A DNA stretch of 64,000 nt from Blautia schinkii (GTDB lineage Bacteria; Bacillota; Clostridia; Lachnospirales; Lachnospiraceae): positions 1 through 64,000 of the forward strand of contig NZ_JAAWUO010000019.1 of the NCBI RefSeq assembly GCF_013304825.1, written 5' to 3'. Positions 19,322-26,932 of this stretch are shown piece after piece. Under the pieces are notes generated by a model. The model saw only the letters and a program-made list of their open reading frames with translations, did no database searches and was not told the origin of the DNA. Each line of letters opens with the position of its first letter. The first letter of the stretch is position 1. Position numbers and translations under genes: made by a program.

Positions 19322-20441
19322 GTGGTTGAGTTAGATCAGTTCAAGAGTATTCTTGCAACATACACAGAGCCATTAGTGGAAGTGAGGGATTCACTTTGAC
19401 CTCGCTAATAAAGAGCAGAAGGTCGAAGAATTAGAGCGCGAGATGGAAGCGCCTGATTTCTGGGATAATGCAGAAGTATCCCAGATGAAGATGAAACAGT
19501 TAAAGAGTCTCAAGGACGATATTGAGACATACCATAATCTGGAAACACAGATGGAAGATATGGAAACCATGATCGAGATGGGATATGAGGAGAATGATCC
19601 CGAGATCATCCCGGAGATCCAGGAGATGCTGGATGAATTCCAGGCAAGTTTTGACAGTATCCGTGTGAAGACACTGCTTTCCGGAGAATATGATGGAGAG
19701 AATGCCATTATCAAGCTGAATGCAGGAGCAGGCGGAACAGAAGCATGCGACTGGTGCGGAATGCTTTACCGTATGTACAGCAGATGGGCAGAGAAGAAAG
19801 GATTTGCGCTTGAGGTGCTGGATTACCTTGACGGTGATGAGGCCGGAGTGAAATCTGTAACTTTCCAGGTAAACGGAGAGAATGCCTACGGTTATCTGAA
19901 ATCCGAGAAAGGTGTTCACCGTCTTGTACGTATTTCACCGTTCAACGCAGCAGGTAAGAGACAGACATCATTTGTATCCTGTGATGTTATGCCGGATATC
20001 AAGAAAGATCTGGACGTAGAGATTAATGATGATGATATCCGTATTGATACCTACCGAAGCAGCGGTGCCGGTGGACAGCATATTAATAAGACGTCTTCCG
20101 CGATTCGTATCACCCATTTTCCGACAGGAATCGTGGTACAGTGCCAGAATGAGCGTTCTCAGCACATGAACAAGGACAAGGCCATGCAGATGCTGAAGGC
20201 CAAGCTGTATCTTCTGAAGCAGCAGGAAGCTGAGGAGAAGCTTTCCGGCATTCGAGGCGAAGTGACAGATATCGGTTGGGGAAACCAGATCCGTTCTTAT
20301 GTCCTGCAGCCATATACTATGGTGAAAGATCACCGTACCAACGAGGAAACCGGTAATGTTGACGCAGTTCTGGACGGCGGTATTGATATCTTTATCAATG
20401 CATACCTGAAATGGATCGCGCTGGCGAAAAAGAAAGAATAA
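19322..20441 (+). CDS. prfB: Peptide chain release factor 2, expressed through a programmed +1 frameshift
   Basis: RF2, 372 residues after frameshifting. Translation starts at GTG 19322 (AAGGTGA upstream), reads 25 codons (VELDQFKSILATYTEP...) to CTT at 19394-19396, and meets an in-frame TGA at 19397-19399. Slippage by one base gives CTT-T-GAC and continues as DLANKEQKVEELEREMEAPDFWD to the stop at 20441. The GGQ peptidyl-hydrolysis motif is in SGAGGQHINKTSS, and the SPF anticodon-like tripeptide is in RISPFNAAGK. The factor ends translation at UGA and UAA. Low RF2 lets ribosomes stall at UGA and shift, restoring RF2. A GAGGG box lies just upstream of the slip site. The frame break is regulatory, not a defect. 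Confidence 0.96.
19386..19400 (+). promoter_or_regulatory. prfB +1 frameshift site
   Basis: GGG-ATTCA-CTT-TGA-C: an internal Shine-Dalgarno-like purine run, then the slippery CTT codon and UGA followed by C, a weak termination context. Its spacing of five bases between GGG and CTT is slightly longer than the classic AGGGGG-TAT-CTT-TGA arrangement. Confidence 0.9.
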
Positions 20442-20476
20442 CATTACTGTCACGGAACCCTATAAAGATGACCAGG

Positions 20477-20551
20477 ATTGCTGGCCAGGAAGCTGGCCAC
20501 AGCAATACAAGGACTCCGCAGGCAAAAAAATGCTTGTGGAGTTTCTTTTAT
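20477..20551 (+). terminator. Tandem hairpins and terminator after prfB
   Basis: A first hairpin (20477-20506) pairs ATTGCTG-GCCA with TGGC-CA-CAGCAAT, leaving a two-base bulge. A second (20513-20540) pairs ACTCCGCAGGCA with TGCTTGTGGAGT (two G-U pairs) around an A-rich loop and is followed by TTTCTTTTATT. The second is a normal intrinsic terminator. Confidence 0.8.
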
Positions 20552-20613
20552 TATGATAATATATCTCTTGTACAAAAACAGTTGTCTTTATAGAACGGAC
20601 AGAAGAGGTTGCT

Positions 20614-21066
20614 ATGCAGAAACAGGTTGAGAAGAAAAAATACTATGTAGTAAGAGAGAGGGCAGTGCCGGAAGTGCTTCTGAAAGTTGTGGAAGCCAAG
20701 AGACTGATCGAATCAAAAAGGGTGGCAACTGTTCAGGAAGCAGCTGAAAAGACCGGGATCAGCCGCAGCTCTTTTTACAAATATAAGGACGATATTTTTC
20801 CTTTCCACGAGGAGACCAGGGGAAAGACCATCACCTTTATTATTCAGATGGACGACGAGCCGGGACTTTTATCAATGGTGCTGCAGACGATTGCCCGTTT
20901 TCACGGTAATATCCTGACCATACATCAGAGTATTCCTATTAACGGAGTTGCAACACTGACGCTGAGCGTTGATATCCTTCCAGGTGAAGGTGATGCAGAA
21001 GCTATGGTGGAGGATATTGAACAGAAAGACGGTATACACTATTTGAAAATTTTAGGCAGGGAGTAA
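20614..21066 (+). CDS. ACT-domain protein (UPF0735/PheB-like) upstream of hom
   Basis: A 150-residue protein. An amino-terminal helix-turn-helix-like part (about 30-65: RVATVQEAAEKTGISRSSFYKYKDDIFPF) is followed by an ACT ligand-binding domain (about 72-145: TITFIIQMDDEPGLLSMVLQTIARFHGNILTIHQSIPINGVATLTLSVDI). This matches the ACT family often found just before homoserine dehydrogenase in Firmicutes. An amino-acid-sensing regulatory role in the aspartate pathway is likely but unproven. Only four bases separate it from hom, so they are co-transcribed. Confidence 0.85.
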   Translation: MQKQVEKKKYYVVRERAVPEVLLKVVEAKRLIESKRVATVQEAAEKTGISRSSFYKYKDDIFPFHEETRGKTITFIIQMDDEPGLLSMVLQTIARFHGNILTIHQSIPINGVATLTLSVDILPGEGDAEAMVEDIEQKDGIHYLKILGRE

Positions 21067-21070
21067 GCAT

Positions 21071-22282
21071 ATGATAAACATAGCAGTATTAGGCTACGGT
21101 ACAGTAGGAAGCGGAGTTGTCGAGGTTATCAACACAAACCATGAGAGCATTAACAAGAGAGCCGGAGATGAGATCAATATTAAATACGTGCTGGACTTAA
21201 GAGATTTCCCGGGAGATCCGGTGGAGAAAGTTCTGGTTCATGATTATGAAGTGATCGTAAACGATCCGGAGGTAGATATTGTCGTTGAAGTTATGGGTGG
21301 AATCGAGCCGGCATATACCTTTGTAAAAAGAGCACTCGAGGCCGGAAAGAGCGTAAGTACATCCAACAAGGCTCTGGTGGCCAAACATGGTTCCGAGCTT
21401 ATGGAGATCGCCAAGGCGAAAGGTATCAATTTCCTTTTTGAGGCAAGCTGTGGCGGTGGAATCCCGATCATTCGTGCGCTGAATTCTTCACTGACAGCAG
21501 ATGAGATCGATGAGATCACAGGTATCCTTAACGGAACCACCAACTATATGCTTTATAAAATGAGTACAGAGAACTGTGATTTTGATACAGTTCTGAAAGA
21601 AGCACAGGCGAAAGGCTATGCAGAAGCAGACCCGACAGCAGATGTAGAAGGTGCTGACGCATGCCGTAAGATTGCTATTCTTTCCTCACTTGCATATGGA
21701 AAATTCCTGAATTACGAGAATATTTATACAGAAGGAATTACAAAGATCACACCGGCAGATATGGAATATGCGAAAGAGCTTGGCATGACCATCAAACTTC
21801 TTGCAACAAGCCGCAGAATCGGAGATGCTTTCTATGCAATGGTAGCTCCGTTCCTGGTGGGCCAGGAGAGCCCGCTTTACAGCGTAAATGATGTGTTCAA
21901 TGCAGTATTTGTACATGGAAATGTTCTTGGAGATGCCATGTTCTACGGAAGTGGAGCAGGTAAACTCCCGACTGCAAGCGCAGTGGTTGCCGATGTTGTA
22001 GATGAGGCAAAACATCTTCACAGAAATATCATGACAAACTGGAGCAGCCGTGATCTGGAACTTATGGATATGGATGATGTTGAGGGACGTTTCTTTGTAC
22101 GTGTGTCCGATACAACTATGGATGAAGTGGAGAAAGCTTTCGGTGATGTACAGACTATCGAGCCGGATAATCTTCCGGAGGAGTTCGGATTTATCACACC
22201 GAAGATGAAGCAGGCTGATTACAAAGAGAAGATCAGCAAGCTTGACGGAAAAGTACTGGCGATGATCCGTGTGAAGGACTGA
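21071..22282 (+). CDS. hom: Homoserine dehydrogenase
   Basis: A 403-residue NAD(P)-dependent enzyme reducing aspartate semialdehyde to homoserine for threonine and methionine synthesis. The amino terminus has the Rossmann motif IAVLGYGTVGSGVVEVI. Family landmarks are STSNKALVAKHG, EASCGGGIPIIRAL, ILNGTTNYML and the catalytic region GYAEADPTADVEGADACRKI. It appears to end without a full carboxy-terminal ACT domain, which the separate ACT protein upstream may complement (inference). lysC follows after 22 bases in the same operon. Confidence 0.95.
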   Translation: MINIAVLGYGTVGSGVVEVINTNHESINKRAGDEINIKYVLDLRDFPGDPVEKVLVHDYEVIVNDPEVDIVVEVMGGIEPAYTFVKRALEAGKSVSTSNKALVAKHGSELMEIAKAKGINFLFEASCGGGIPIIRALNSSLTADEIDEITGILNGTTNYMLYKMSTENCDFDTVLKEAQAKGYAEADPTADVEGADACRKIAILSSLAYGKFLNYENIYTEGITKITPADMEYAKELGMTIKLLATSRRIGDAFYAMVAPFLVGQESPLYSVNDVFNAVFVHGNVLGDAMFYGSGAGKLPTASAVVADVVDEAKHLHRNIMTNWSSRDLELMDMDDVEGRFFVRVSDTTMDEVEKAFGDVQTIEPDNLPEEFGFITPKMKQADYKEKISKLDGKVLAMIRVKD

Positions 22283-22304
22283 TGCCGAAGGGGAAGAAAA
22301 GAAC

Positions 22305-23513
22305 ATGTTAATCGTAAAAAAATTCGGTGGTACATCTGTGGCTAACAAAGAGAGGATTTTCAATGTGGCTAAAAGATGTATCGAAGATTACAAAAAAGGA
22401 AACGACGTGGTGGTTGTGCTTTCAGCAATGGGTAAATATACTGATGAGCTTATCACCATGGCGAGGGACATTAATGAGAAACCTCCGAAACGTGAAATGG
22501 ACATGCTTTTTACTATCGGAGAGCAGATGTCAGTAGCACTTATGGCTATGGCTATGGACAGCATGGGAGTACCGGCTGTTTCCCTGAATGCGTTTCAGGT
22601 GGCTATGCATACAACAAGTGCCCATGGCAGTGCGCGCCTGAAAAAGATCGATGCCGCACGTATCCGCAGAGAACTGGATAACCGCAGGATCGTTGTTGTT
22701 ACAGGTTTTCAGGGTGTAGACAAGTATAATGACTACACTACACTTGGCCGTGGCGGTTCCGATACCACAGCTGTTGCTCTTGCAGCAGCACTTCATGCAG
22801 ATGCCTGCGAGATCTATACAGATGTGGATGGAGTCTATACAGCTGACCCTCGTAAAGTTCCCAAAGCCCGTAAGCTGAAGGAGATCACTTACGATGAGAT
22901 GCTGGATCTGGCAACTCTGGGAGCAGGTGTGCTTCACAACCGTTCCGTAGAGATGGCAAAGAAATATGGCGTACCGCTTGTAGTACGTTCCAGTCTCAAC
23001 AACAGCGAAGGAACTGTGGTAAAGGAGGAAGTTACAGTGGAGAGAATGCTGATCAGCGGTGTTGCTCTGGATACAGATGCAGTACGTATTGCTGTGATCG
23101 GACTTAAAGATTCACCAGGAGTAGCATTTAAGCTGTTTGATACCCTGGCTAAGAAAAATATAAATGTAGATATGATCCTTCAGTCTATCGGCCGTGCCGG
23201 AACTAAGGATATTTCATTTACAGTTGACAAGAATGATCTGGATGATGCAATGGGTGTACTGGAGGCCAACCAGTCACGTATCGGTTATGTTGAGCTTCAT
23301 GCGGAGAAAAATATCGCCAAGCTTTCCATCGTGGGAGCTGGTATGATGAGTAACCCGGGAGTTGCTGCGAAGATGTTCGAGAGCCTTTACAATGAGGGCG
23401 TGAACATCAACATGATCGCAACTTCTGAGATCCGTGTCACTGTTCTTATCAATGAAAAAGATGGTGTACGTGCGATGAATGCGGTACATGATGCGTTTAA
23501 TCTGGCGGATTAA
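22305..23513 (+). CDS. lysC: Aspartate kinase
   Basis: A 402-residue aspartokinase that phosphorylates aspartate in the first step to lysine, threonine and methionine. The kinase domain shows IVKKFGGTSVAN at the start, TLGRGGSDTTAVALAAAL and YTDVDGVYTADPR. Two ACT domains follow (about 265-400: IAVIGLKDSPGVAFKLFDTL and LSIVGAGMMSNPGVAAKMFESL), the usual site of feedback inhibition by lysine or threonine. It is the last gene of the ACT-hom-lysC unit and is followed by a terminator. Confidence 0.96.
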   Translation: MLIVKKFGGTSVANKERIFNVAKRCIEDYKKGNDVVVVLSAMGKYTDELITMARDINEKPPKREMDMLFTIGEQMSVALMAMAMDSMGVPAVSLNAFQVAMHTTSAHGSARLKKIDAARIRRELDNRRIVVVTGFQGVDKYNDYTTLGRGGSDTTAVALAAALHADACEIYTDVDGVYTADPRKVPKARKLKEITYDEMLDLATLGAGVLHNRSVEMAKKYGVPLVVRSSLNNSEGTVVKEEVTVERMLISGVALDTDAVRIAVIGLKDSPGVAFKLFDTLAKKNINVDMILQSIGRAGTKDISFTVDKNDLDDAMGVLEANQSRIGYVELHAEKNIAKLSIVGAGMMSNPGVAAKMFESLYNEGVNINMIATSEIRVTVLINEKDGVRAMNAVHDAFNLAD

Positions 23514-23537
23514 ACAAAATAAGAAATGAATGACAGG

Positions 23538-23568
23538 GCGGAGGCTTGGTATAAGTCTCCGCTTTCTA
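23538..23568 (+). terminator. Terminator after lysC
   Basis: Stem GCGGAG-g-CTT / AAG-t-CTCCGC followed by TTTCTAT. A further small perfect hairpin GAGCGAT-gta-ATCGCTC (23574-23590) lies between it and the next ribosome binding site. Confidence 0.75.
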
Positions 23569-23606
23569 TAACGGAGCGATGTAATCGCTCATAAGGAGAG
23601 AATTTT

Positions 23607-24386
23607 ATGAGAAAAAATCTGAAGGGCTGTAAGAGGCTTGCGAGGGAAACTCTGGCTGGGAATTTTACAGTTCCTGTGATCGGAAGTATTGCAGTTGCGG
23701 CGATGAGTGCGGTATCCGGTTATATTTCTACAGCACTTTTTCCGGGAGATTCCCTGTATGCGATCATTGGGGGAGAGGTATTCAGTTTTATCCTTTCACT
23801 GGTGATCTGTGTTTTTTCAGCGGGACTTTACAGGATTTATCTGAATATTTCCCGTCGGGAAAAATATTCTTTTGGTGATCTTCTGTACTTTTTCAGCCAT
23901 CAGCCGGATCATGTGATCGTGGCATCATTTGTGCTGGCACTGATCAATCTGGTGACTTCGCTTCCTATGGCGTGGTTTTCGTATACTACGGATATGGGAA
24001 GTACAGCAGATGCTCAGATGAACTGGGCGGTGAATTATCTGCTGTTTACGCTGCTGGGATTTTTGCTGAATCTTCTGATAGCGATGCCGTTTGCCATGAC
24101 TTATTATATTCTGGCGGATAATCCGGAAATGAAGGGCGGACAGGCTTTGAAAGCCAGTGCGAAGCTTATGAAAGGGCATTTATGGGAGTACCTGAAGATG
24201 CTGCTCAGCTTTGTGCCGTGGATTATTTTTTCCATGTTTACACTTTATCTTGCGCTTATCTGGCTGGTACCTTATATAGAGACCTGCATGGCGGTTTTCT
24301 ATCGGAATATATCCGGGGAGTTCGATGAACCCCCGGTATCTCCTGTAACACCGATACCGCAGTTTCAGGATGAAACCGAGGCGTAG
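23607..24386 (+). CDS. Multi-pass membrane protein, DUF975-like
   Basis: A 259-residue integral membrane protein with about five or six hydrophobic segments (near 20-45, 50-75, 100-125, 145-170 and 200-230). The start MRKNLKGCKRLARETLAGNF, the FSAGLYRIYLNISRREKYSFGDLLYFF segment and the ending ETCMAVFYRNI resemble the DUF975 family of Firmicute membrane proteins. No function is known. AAGGAGAGA precedes the ATG. It has no partner genes; the repeat-bearing region begins just after it. Confidence 0.7.
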   Translation: MRKNLKGCKRLARETLAGNFTVPVIGSIAVAAMSAVSGYISTALFPGDSLYAIIGGEVFSFILSLVICVFSAGLYRIYLNISRREKYSFGDLLYFFSHQPDHVIVASFVLALINLVTSLPMAWFSYTTDMGSTADAQMNWAVNYLLFTLLGFLLNLLIAMPFAMTYYILADNPEMKGGQALKASAKLMKGHLWEYLKMLLSFVPWIIFSMFTLYLALIWLVPYIETCMAVFYRNISGEFDEPPVSPVTPIPQFQDETEA

Positions 24387-24461
24387 ATGAATGTCTCTCG
24401 ACGGGAGGGCCTGGATGCGACTGGCATGAATTGCACTTTCCTTTCCGGGGGACACTGTTGC

Positions 24462-24545
24462 GTGGGCAAGGTTACGAGGGGGAAAGGCGTTCGGAGTTGC
24501 GAAGCCCACTTTTCCCCCTTGAGCTCCCCCTTTCCGGGCACGCCG
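24462..24545 (-). repeat. 84-bp hairpin repeat, copy 1 (minus orientation)
   Basis: Read on the minus strand, this segment runs CGGCGTGcCCgGAAAGG... then a stem of about nine pairs (AGGGGGAAA / TTTCCCCCT) around a loop containing GGGCTTCGCAACTCCGA. It aligns over its full 84 bases with the segment at 24881-24964, which lies in the opposite orientation. Exact shared blocks are CGGCGTG, CTTCGCAACT and GCCTTTCC. The stem sequence differs between copies but pairing is kept. Confidence 0.7.
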
Positions 24546-24706
24546 TTGCTGTATGAAAGTCTGAGCCGATTTTTGAGGGTGAGGGTGAGCCGTCAGAGTG
24601 ATCACTCCCTCAGCCAGACAGAAGGCGGTCTGCATAGCAGACCTGTTCCTGGAACTGAATGTAGAAAGAGGAAGTTTTTCTCCGTATATTCAATAAACAG
24701 GAAACA

Positions 24707-24731
24707 GGCCTGCCGCGCAGGCCGCTTTTCC
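24707..24731 (+). terminator. Hairpin terminator-like element
   Basis: GGCCTGC-cgc-GCAGGCC followed by GCTTTTCC. A compact GC-rich stem with a short T-run; probably ends transcripts from the membrane-protein gene. Confidence 0.5.
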
Positions 24732-24739
24732 GTACCCAT

Positions 24740-24777
24740 ACGTAAAAAATATCCCAATTGAGAAATGAAGAATTGGG
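24740..24777 (-). terminator. Second leftward terminator
   Basis: On the minus strand, CCCAATT / AATTGGG around an 11-base loop is followed by ATATTTTTTACG. Confidence 0.5.
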
Positions 24778-24792
24778 CTAATAATATACGGT

Positions 24793-24851
24793 CCAAAAAA
24801 ATCGGCTCAACCTGTCATTTCCAATACAGAAGCATACAGGATTAAGCCGAT
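24793..24851 (-). terminator. Terminator of the leftward NusG-II/Gx operon
   Basis: On the minus strand, ATCGGCT ... AGCCGAT arms with an inner CCTGT/ACAGG pairing form a long hairpin followed by TTTTTTTGG. It lies about 160 bases beyond the stop of the Gx-type gene, after the second repeat copy. Confidence 0.8.
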
Positions 24852-24880
24852 AAATTTACACTAATCAAAACGCATCACAG

Positions 24881-24964
24881 CGGCGTGGCCAGAAAGGAGG
24901 GGGGTGGGGAGGAAAAACGGCCTTCGCAACTATGAGTGCCTTTCCTCCCCACGGTTTTCCCCAC
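24881..24964 (+). repeat. 84-bp hairpin repeat, copy 2 (plus orientation)
   Basis: CGGCGTGgCCaGAAAGG... followed by twelve-base perfect arms GTGGGGAGGAAA / TTTCCTCCCCAC (24904-24915 and 24941-24952) around a loop with CGGCCTTCGCAACTATGAG. It is the inverted partner of the copy at 24462-24545. It falls inside the probable 3' untranslated region of the leftward operon. Confidence 0.7.
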
Positions 24965-25010
24965 TTTCACAAAGTAAAACTAATAAATCCAAAAAGCAAA
25001 ACATACAAAA

Positions 25011-25499
25011 CTAAGGATTCAAAGGAACTCTCCCCAGAACTTCCTTTACCAACACACCTATGGCAACCCCGGCGAGCACACCTGCAACAAGCAGTGCCGG
25101 TGCATACACCATCAGACTGGTGTTGCTGACCACGATCATAGCAACGATCAGCTGCCCGATATTATGGGTAACGCCTCCGGCAACACTGATTCCGATCAGG
25201 CTGAACTCCGAATGCTTTTTCAGAAAATTCATCACAGTCAGGCTGAGTGCTGCTCCGGCAAGACTATATACAATACTGAACAGGTTTCCAAACATAAATC
25301 CAATTACAAGTATGCGGACAACCGATACAAGTGCAGCTTCCCGCCAGGAATACCGATCCAGTATAAAAAGTACCGCCAGGTTCGCCAGTCCTATTTTTAC
25401 ACCGGGAATTCCGGCGAAGACGGGGATCAGCGATTCTACATATCCAAATATAATGGCAACCGCAGCAAACAATCCAAGATAAGCTGTTTTTCGTTTCAT
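25011..25499 (-). CDS. Gx transporter family membrane protein (Hpre_diP_synt_I-like)
   Basis: A 162-residue membrane protein with about five hydrophobic segments. It reads like the Gx transporter family, historically annotated as heptaprenyl diphosphate synthase component I: the start KTAYLGLFAAVAIIFGYVESLIP, then GIPGVKIGLANLAVLFILD and SVAGGVTHNIGQLIVA. The fold is thought to resemble ECF-type substrate-binding components; the substrate is unknown. It follows the NusG-II gene by four bases, and this pair frequently accompanies ApbE/FMN-binding clusters, as it does here. A quinone or flavin role is inference. Confidence 0.8.
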   Translation of the reverse strand: MKRKTAYLGLFAAVAIIFGYVESLIPVFAGIPGVKIGLANLAVLFILDRYSWREAALVSVVRILVIGFMFGNLFSIVYSLAGAALSLTVMNFLKKHSEFSLIGISVAGGVTHNIGQLIVAMIVVSNTSLMVYAPALLVAGVLAGVAIGVLVKEVLGRVPLNP

Positions 25500-25503
25500 G
25501 ATC

Positions 25504-25878
25504 TTATGTTACTGCATCGATCTTCGGTGAATCATCAGGCTCCGAAGGCTCAGCAGAATCCTTTCCTTCTATTACAACTTTATTCGGCAGGCAGATAATA
25601 GAACCGCCGTGTTCGTCAACTGCCTTCTGTTTCATACAGTAATGATCCGGGCAGGTGGCTTCGATCATGGTGACTTTTCCATCCTTGATCTCACAGACAT
25701 TGGTATCTCCGATATGGATCACCTGATCCTTGCTCAGTGAGTACGTCCCGAATTCTTTTCCATCAACAGTAATGCGGATCGTATTATGGGAACGCTGCCC
25801 CGAAATCCGGAAACCAAGCCCAAGAATCCCGGCGATCACCAGTATGGACGCAATAAAAATCGCTTCTTTTTTCTTCAA
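25504..25878 (-). CDS. NusG domain II-containing extracytoplasmic protein
   Basis: A 124-residue protein with one amino-terminal membrane segment (about 5-24) and an exported domain. TIRITVDGKEFGTYSLSKDQ, EIKDGKVTMIEATCPDHYC and GGSIICLPNKVVIEG match the NusG domain II family as found in Firmicute redox clusters, unrelated in role to transcription factor NusG. Three cysteines (CPDHYC and CLP) are conserved in this group as I remember it and could bind metal or act in redox chemistry. It is the first gene of the leftward operon, opposite the FMN-binding operon. Confidence 0.8.
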   Translation of the reverse strand: MKKKEAIFIASILVIAGILGLGFRISGQRSHNTIRITVDGKEFGTYSLSKDQVIHIGDTNVCEIKDGKVTMIEATCPDHYCMKQKAVDEHGGSIICLPNKVVIEGKDSAEPSEPDDSPKIDAVT

Positions 25879-25912
25879 AATAAATCTCCATTTCTATCAC
25901 AGATTCGTAAAA

Positions 25913-25967
25913 ATAATATCATACTCCCATTCAAAAGGCAAATATAAGTTAAGTGCATCTAACCTAA
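25913..25967 (-). promoter_or_regulatory. Leftward promoter with upstream palindrome
   Basis: Minus-strand TTGCCT (25941-25936) and TATTAT (25918-25913) with exactly 17 bases between. Immediately upstream of the -35 lies an imperfect palindrome, on the minus strand TTAGGTTAG-ATGCA-CTTAACTTA (25967-25945). It resembles the element at 26104-26124 beside the opposite promoter. One half-site equals the DtxR/IdeR half-site TTAGGTTAG but the spacing differs from the 19-bp box, so an iron regulator is only a possibility. Confidence 0.55.
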
Positions 25968-26066
25968 AAAATAATGTTGTTCGCTCCATAACCGGCAAAA
26001 TTGAAATCATTCATTCAGGCAGATAAAATCCCCAATAAAAAAGTTATAAGATACTAACAAAAAGTA

Positions 26067-26124
26067 TGGACAAGGAAAAAAAACGATGATATAATACCTA
26101 CCTGTAAGTTAGAAGTATCTAATT
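26067..26124 (+). promoter_or_regulatory. Rightward promoter of the flavin redox operon with operator over the start site
   Basis: TGGACA (26067-26072) and TATAAT (26090-26095) are 17 bases apart, a near-consensus promoter. Starting nine bases after the -10 is AAGTTAGA-AGTA-TCTAATTT (26105-26124), an 8+8 palindrome with one mismatch that would cover the transcription start, the classic place for a repressor. A related element flanks the leftward promoter, so both operons may answer to one regulator. Confidence 0.65.
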
Positions 26125-26326
26125 TGTAAAATAAGATTAAATACGACTAAGTTAAATATGTAAATGAATAATATATAACTTTGCGAGCTCCCACGGAACT
26201 AAGGAATCTATAGTCATTTCAGGGAGTGCCATATCTGGCATTTTACAATGTAATTGAAATAAAGGATATTTGCTTGACGGATTATTTTGCTTTACTCGTT
26301 ATAAATAAAAACAGGGGAGAAAAGAG
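26125..26326 (+). other. Long 5' leader of the flavin redox operon
   Basis: About 200 untranslated bases. A pairing CTCCC (26189-26193) with GGGAG (26222-26226) encloses a 28-base loop and is followed by a small hairpin TGCCA-tatc-TGGCA with TTTT after it, resembling a weak attenuator. A second set of promoter-like words (TTGACG, TATAAA) lies near 26274-26305 but at poor spacing. It matches no riboswitch I recognise. Confidence 0.4.
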
Positions 26327-26932
26327 ATGAAAAACCAGAATTTTTACATGAGAGTGATCTCCGTTCTTCTGGTGATCATGGCTGTGCTTTTTTACAACAG
26401 CAGTATGAAGGCTGAGGAGAATGAGAAAGAGATCGCAGCTCTGACCGATAAAGTGGACACTCTTCAGAATCAGCAGAGTGAACTTTTAAGCGCACTGGAG
26501 ACGATCTACACCAGCCGGGTTCAGAATCAGACAGCATCCGCAGCAGATACTGCGGCAGACAGCGATACAACAGACAGTGTATCAACAGACAGTGCATCAG
26601 CAGACAACAGCGAAGCAGATAACAACACCACAGACGACACAACAACAGATTCTGATTACGTATATAAAGATGGTACCTACACAGGTGAAGCTGAGGGATA
26701 CGGCGGAACGATCCAGGTTGAGGTGACACTGGCCGGTGATGAGATCACATCCATCAATGTAGTCAGCGCACCCGGCGAGGACAGCGCATATCTTTCACAG
26801 GCAGAAAGCGTGATAAATTCCGTTATCAGTGCCCAGAGCACAGATGTGGACACTGTATCTGGCGCAACCTTCAGTTCAACAGGAATCCTGAATGCTGTTG
26901 ATGAAGCACTTGGAAAGGCGGAAAACAAATGA
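26327..26932 (+). CDS. Membrane-anchored FMN-binding domain protein (flavinylation substrate)
   Basis: A 201-residue protein: membrane anchor (about 8-25), a coiled-coil-like stretch (28-60), a low-complexity Ser/Thr/Asp linker, then one FMN-binding domain (about 112-195) beginning VYKDGTYTGEAEGYGGTIQVEVTLAG. The motif DTVSGATFSS near the end contains Thr181, the residue that ApbE would link covalently to FMN. This is the fold seen in RnfG/NqrC. It is the first gene of the rightward operon, and its stop overlaps the next start as ATGA, so the two are translationally coupled. An extracytosolic one- or two-electron carrier is the likely role. Confidence 0.9.
   Translation: MKNQNFYMRVISVLLVIMAVLFYNSSMKAEENEKEIAALTDKVDTLQNQQSELLSALETIYTSRVQNQTASAADTAADSDTTDSVSTDSASADNSEADNNTTDDTTTDSDYVYKDGTYTGEAEGYGGTIQVEVTLAGDEITSINVVSAPGEDSAYLSQAESVINSVISAQSTDVDTVSGATFSSTGILNAVDEALGKAENK

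Larger units (their letters stand above)
24546..25010. other. Noncoding region with terminators and repeat copy 2
   Basis: No convincing gene. It holds three candidate terminators and one copy of the 84-bp repeat, listed separately. A rightward frame through 24387-24761 has no ribosome binding site, abnormal composition (many Cys, Arg, Ser) and crosses the repeat, so it is not called. Confidence 0.6.

Noticed and set aside
19322-20441. prfB as a frameshifted pseudogene
   Set aside because: The frame break is exactly the CTT-TGA-C programmed site, and all functional motifs follow intact.
24387-24761. A 124-codon rightward frame after the DUF975-like gene
   Set aside because: It begins right at the previous stop without a ribosome binding site and runs across a noncoding hairpin repeat with unnatural amino acid usage.
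24462-24964. Insertion sequence bounded by inverted repeats
   Set aside because: The two 84-bp repeats are inverted, but the 335 bases between them contain host terminators and no transposase remnant, and no target duplication was seen. The repeats were kept as a separate finding.
25945-25967. Canonical DtxR/IdeR iron box
   Set aside because: Only one half-site matches and the centre-to-centre spacing is wrong, so I report a palindrome with a possible, not assigned, iron regulator.
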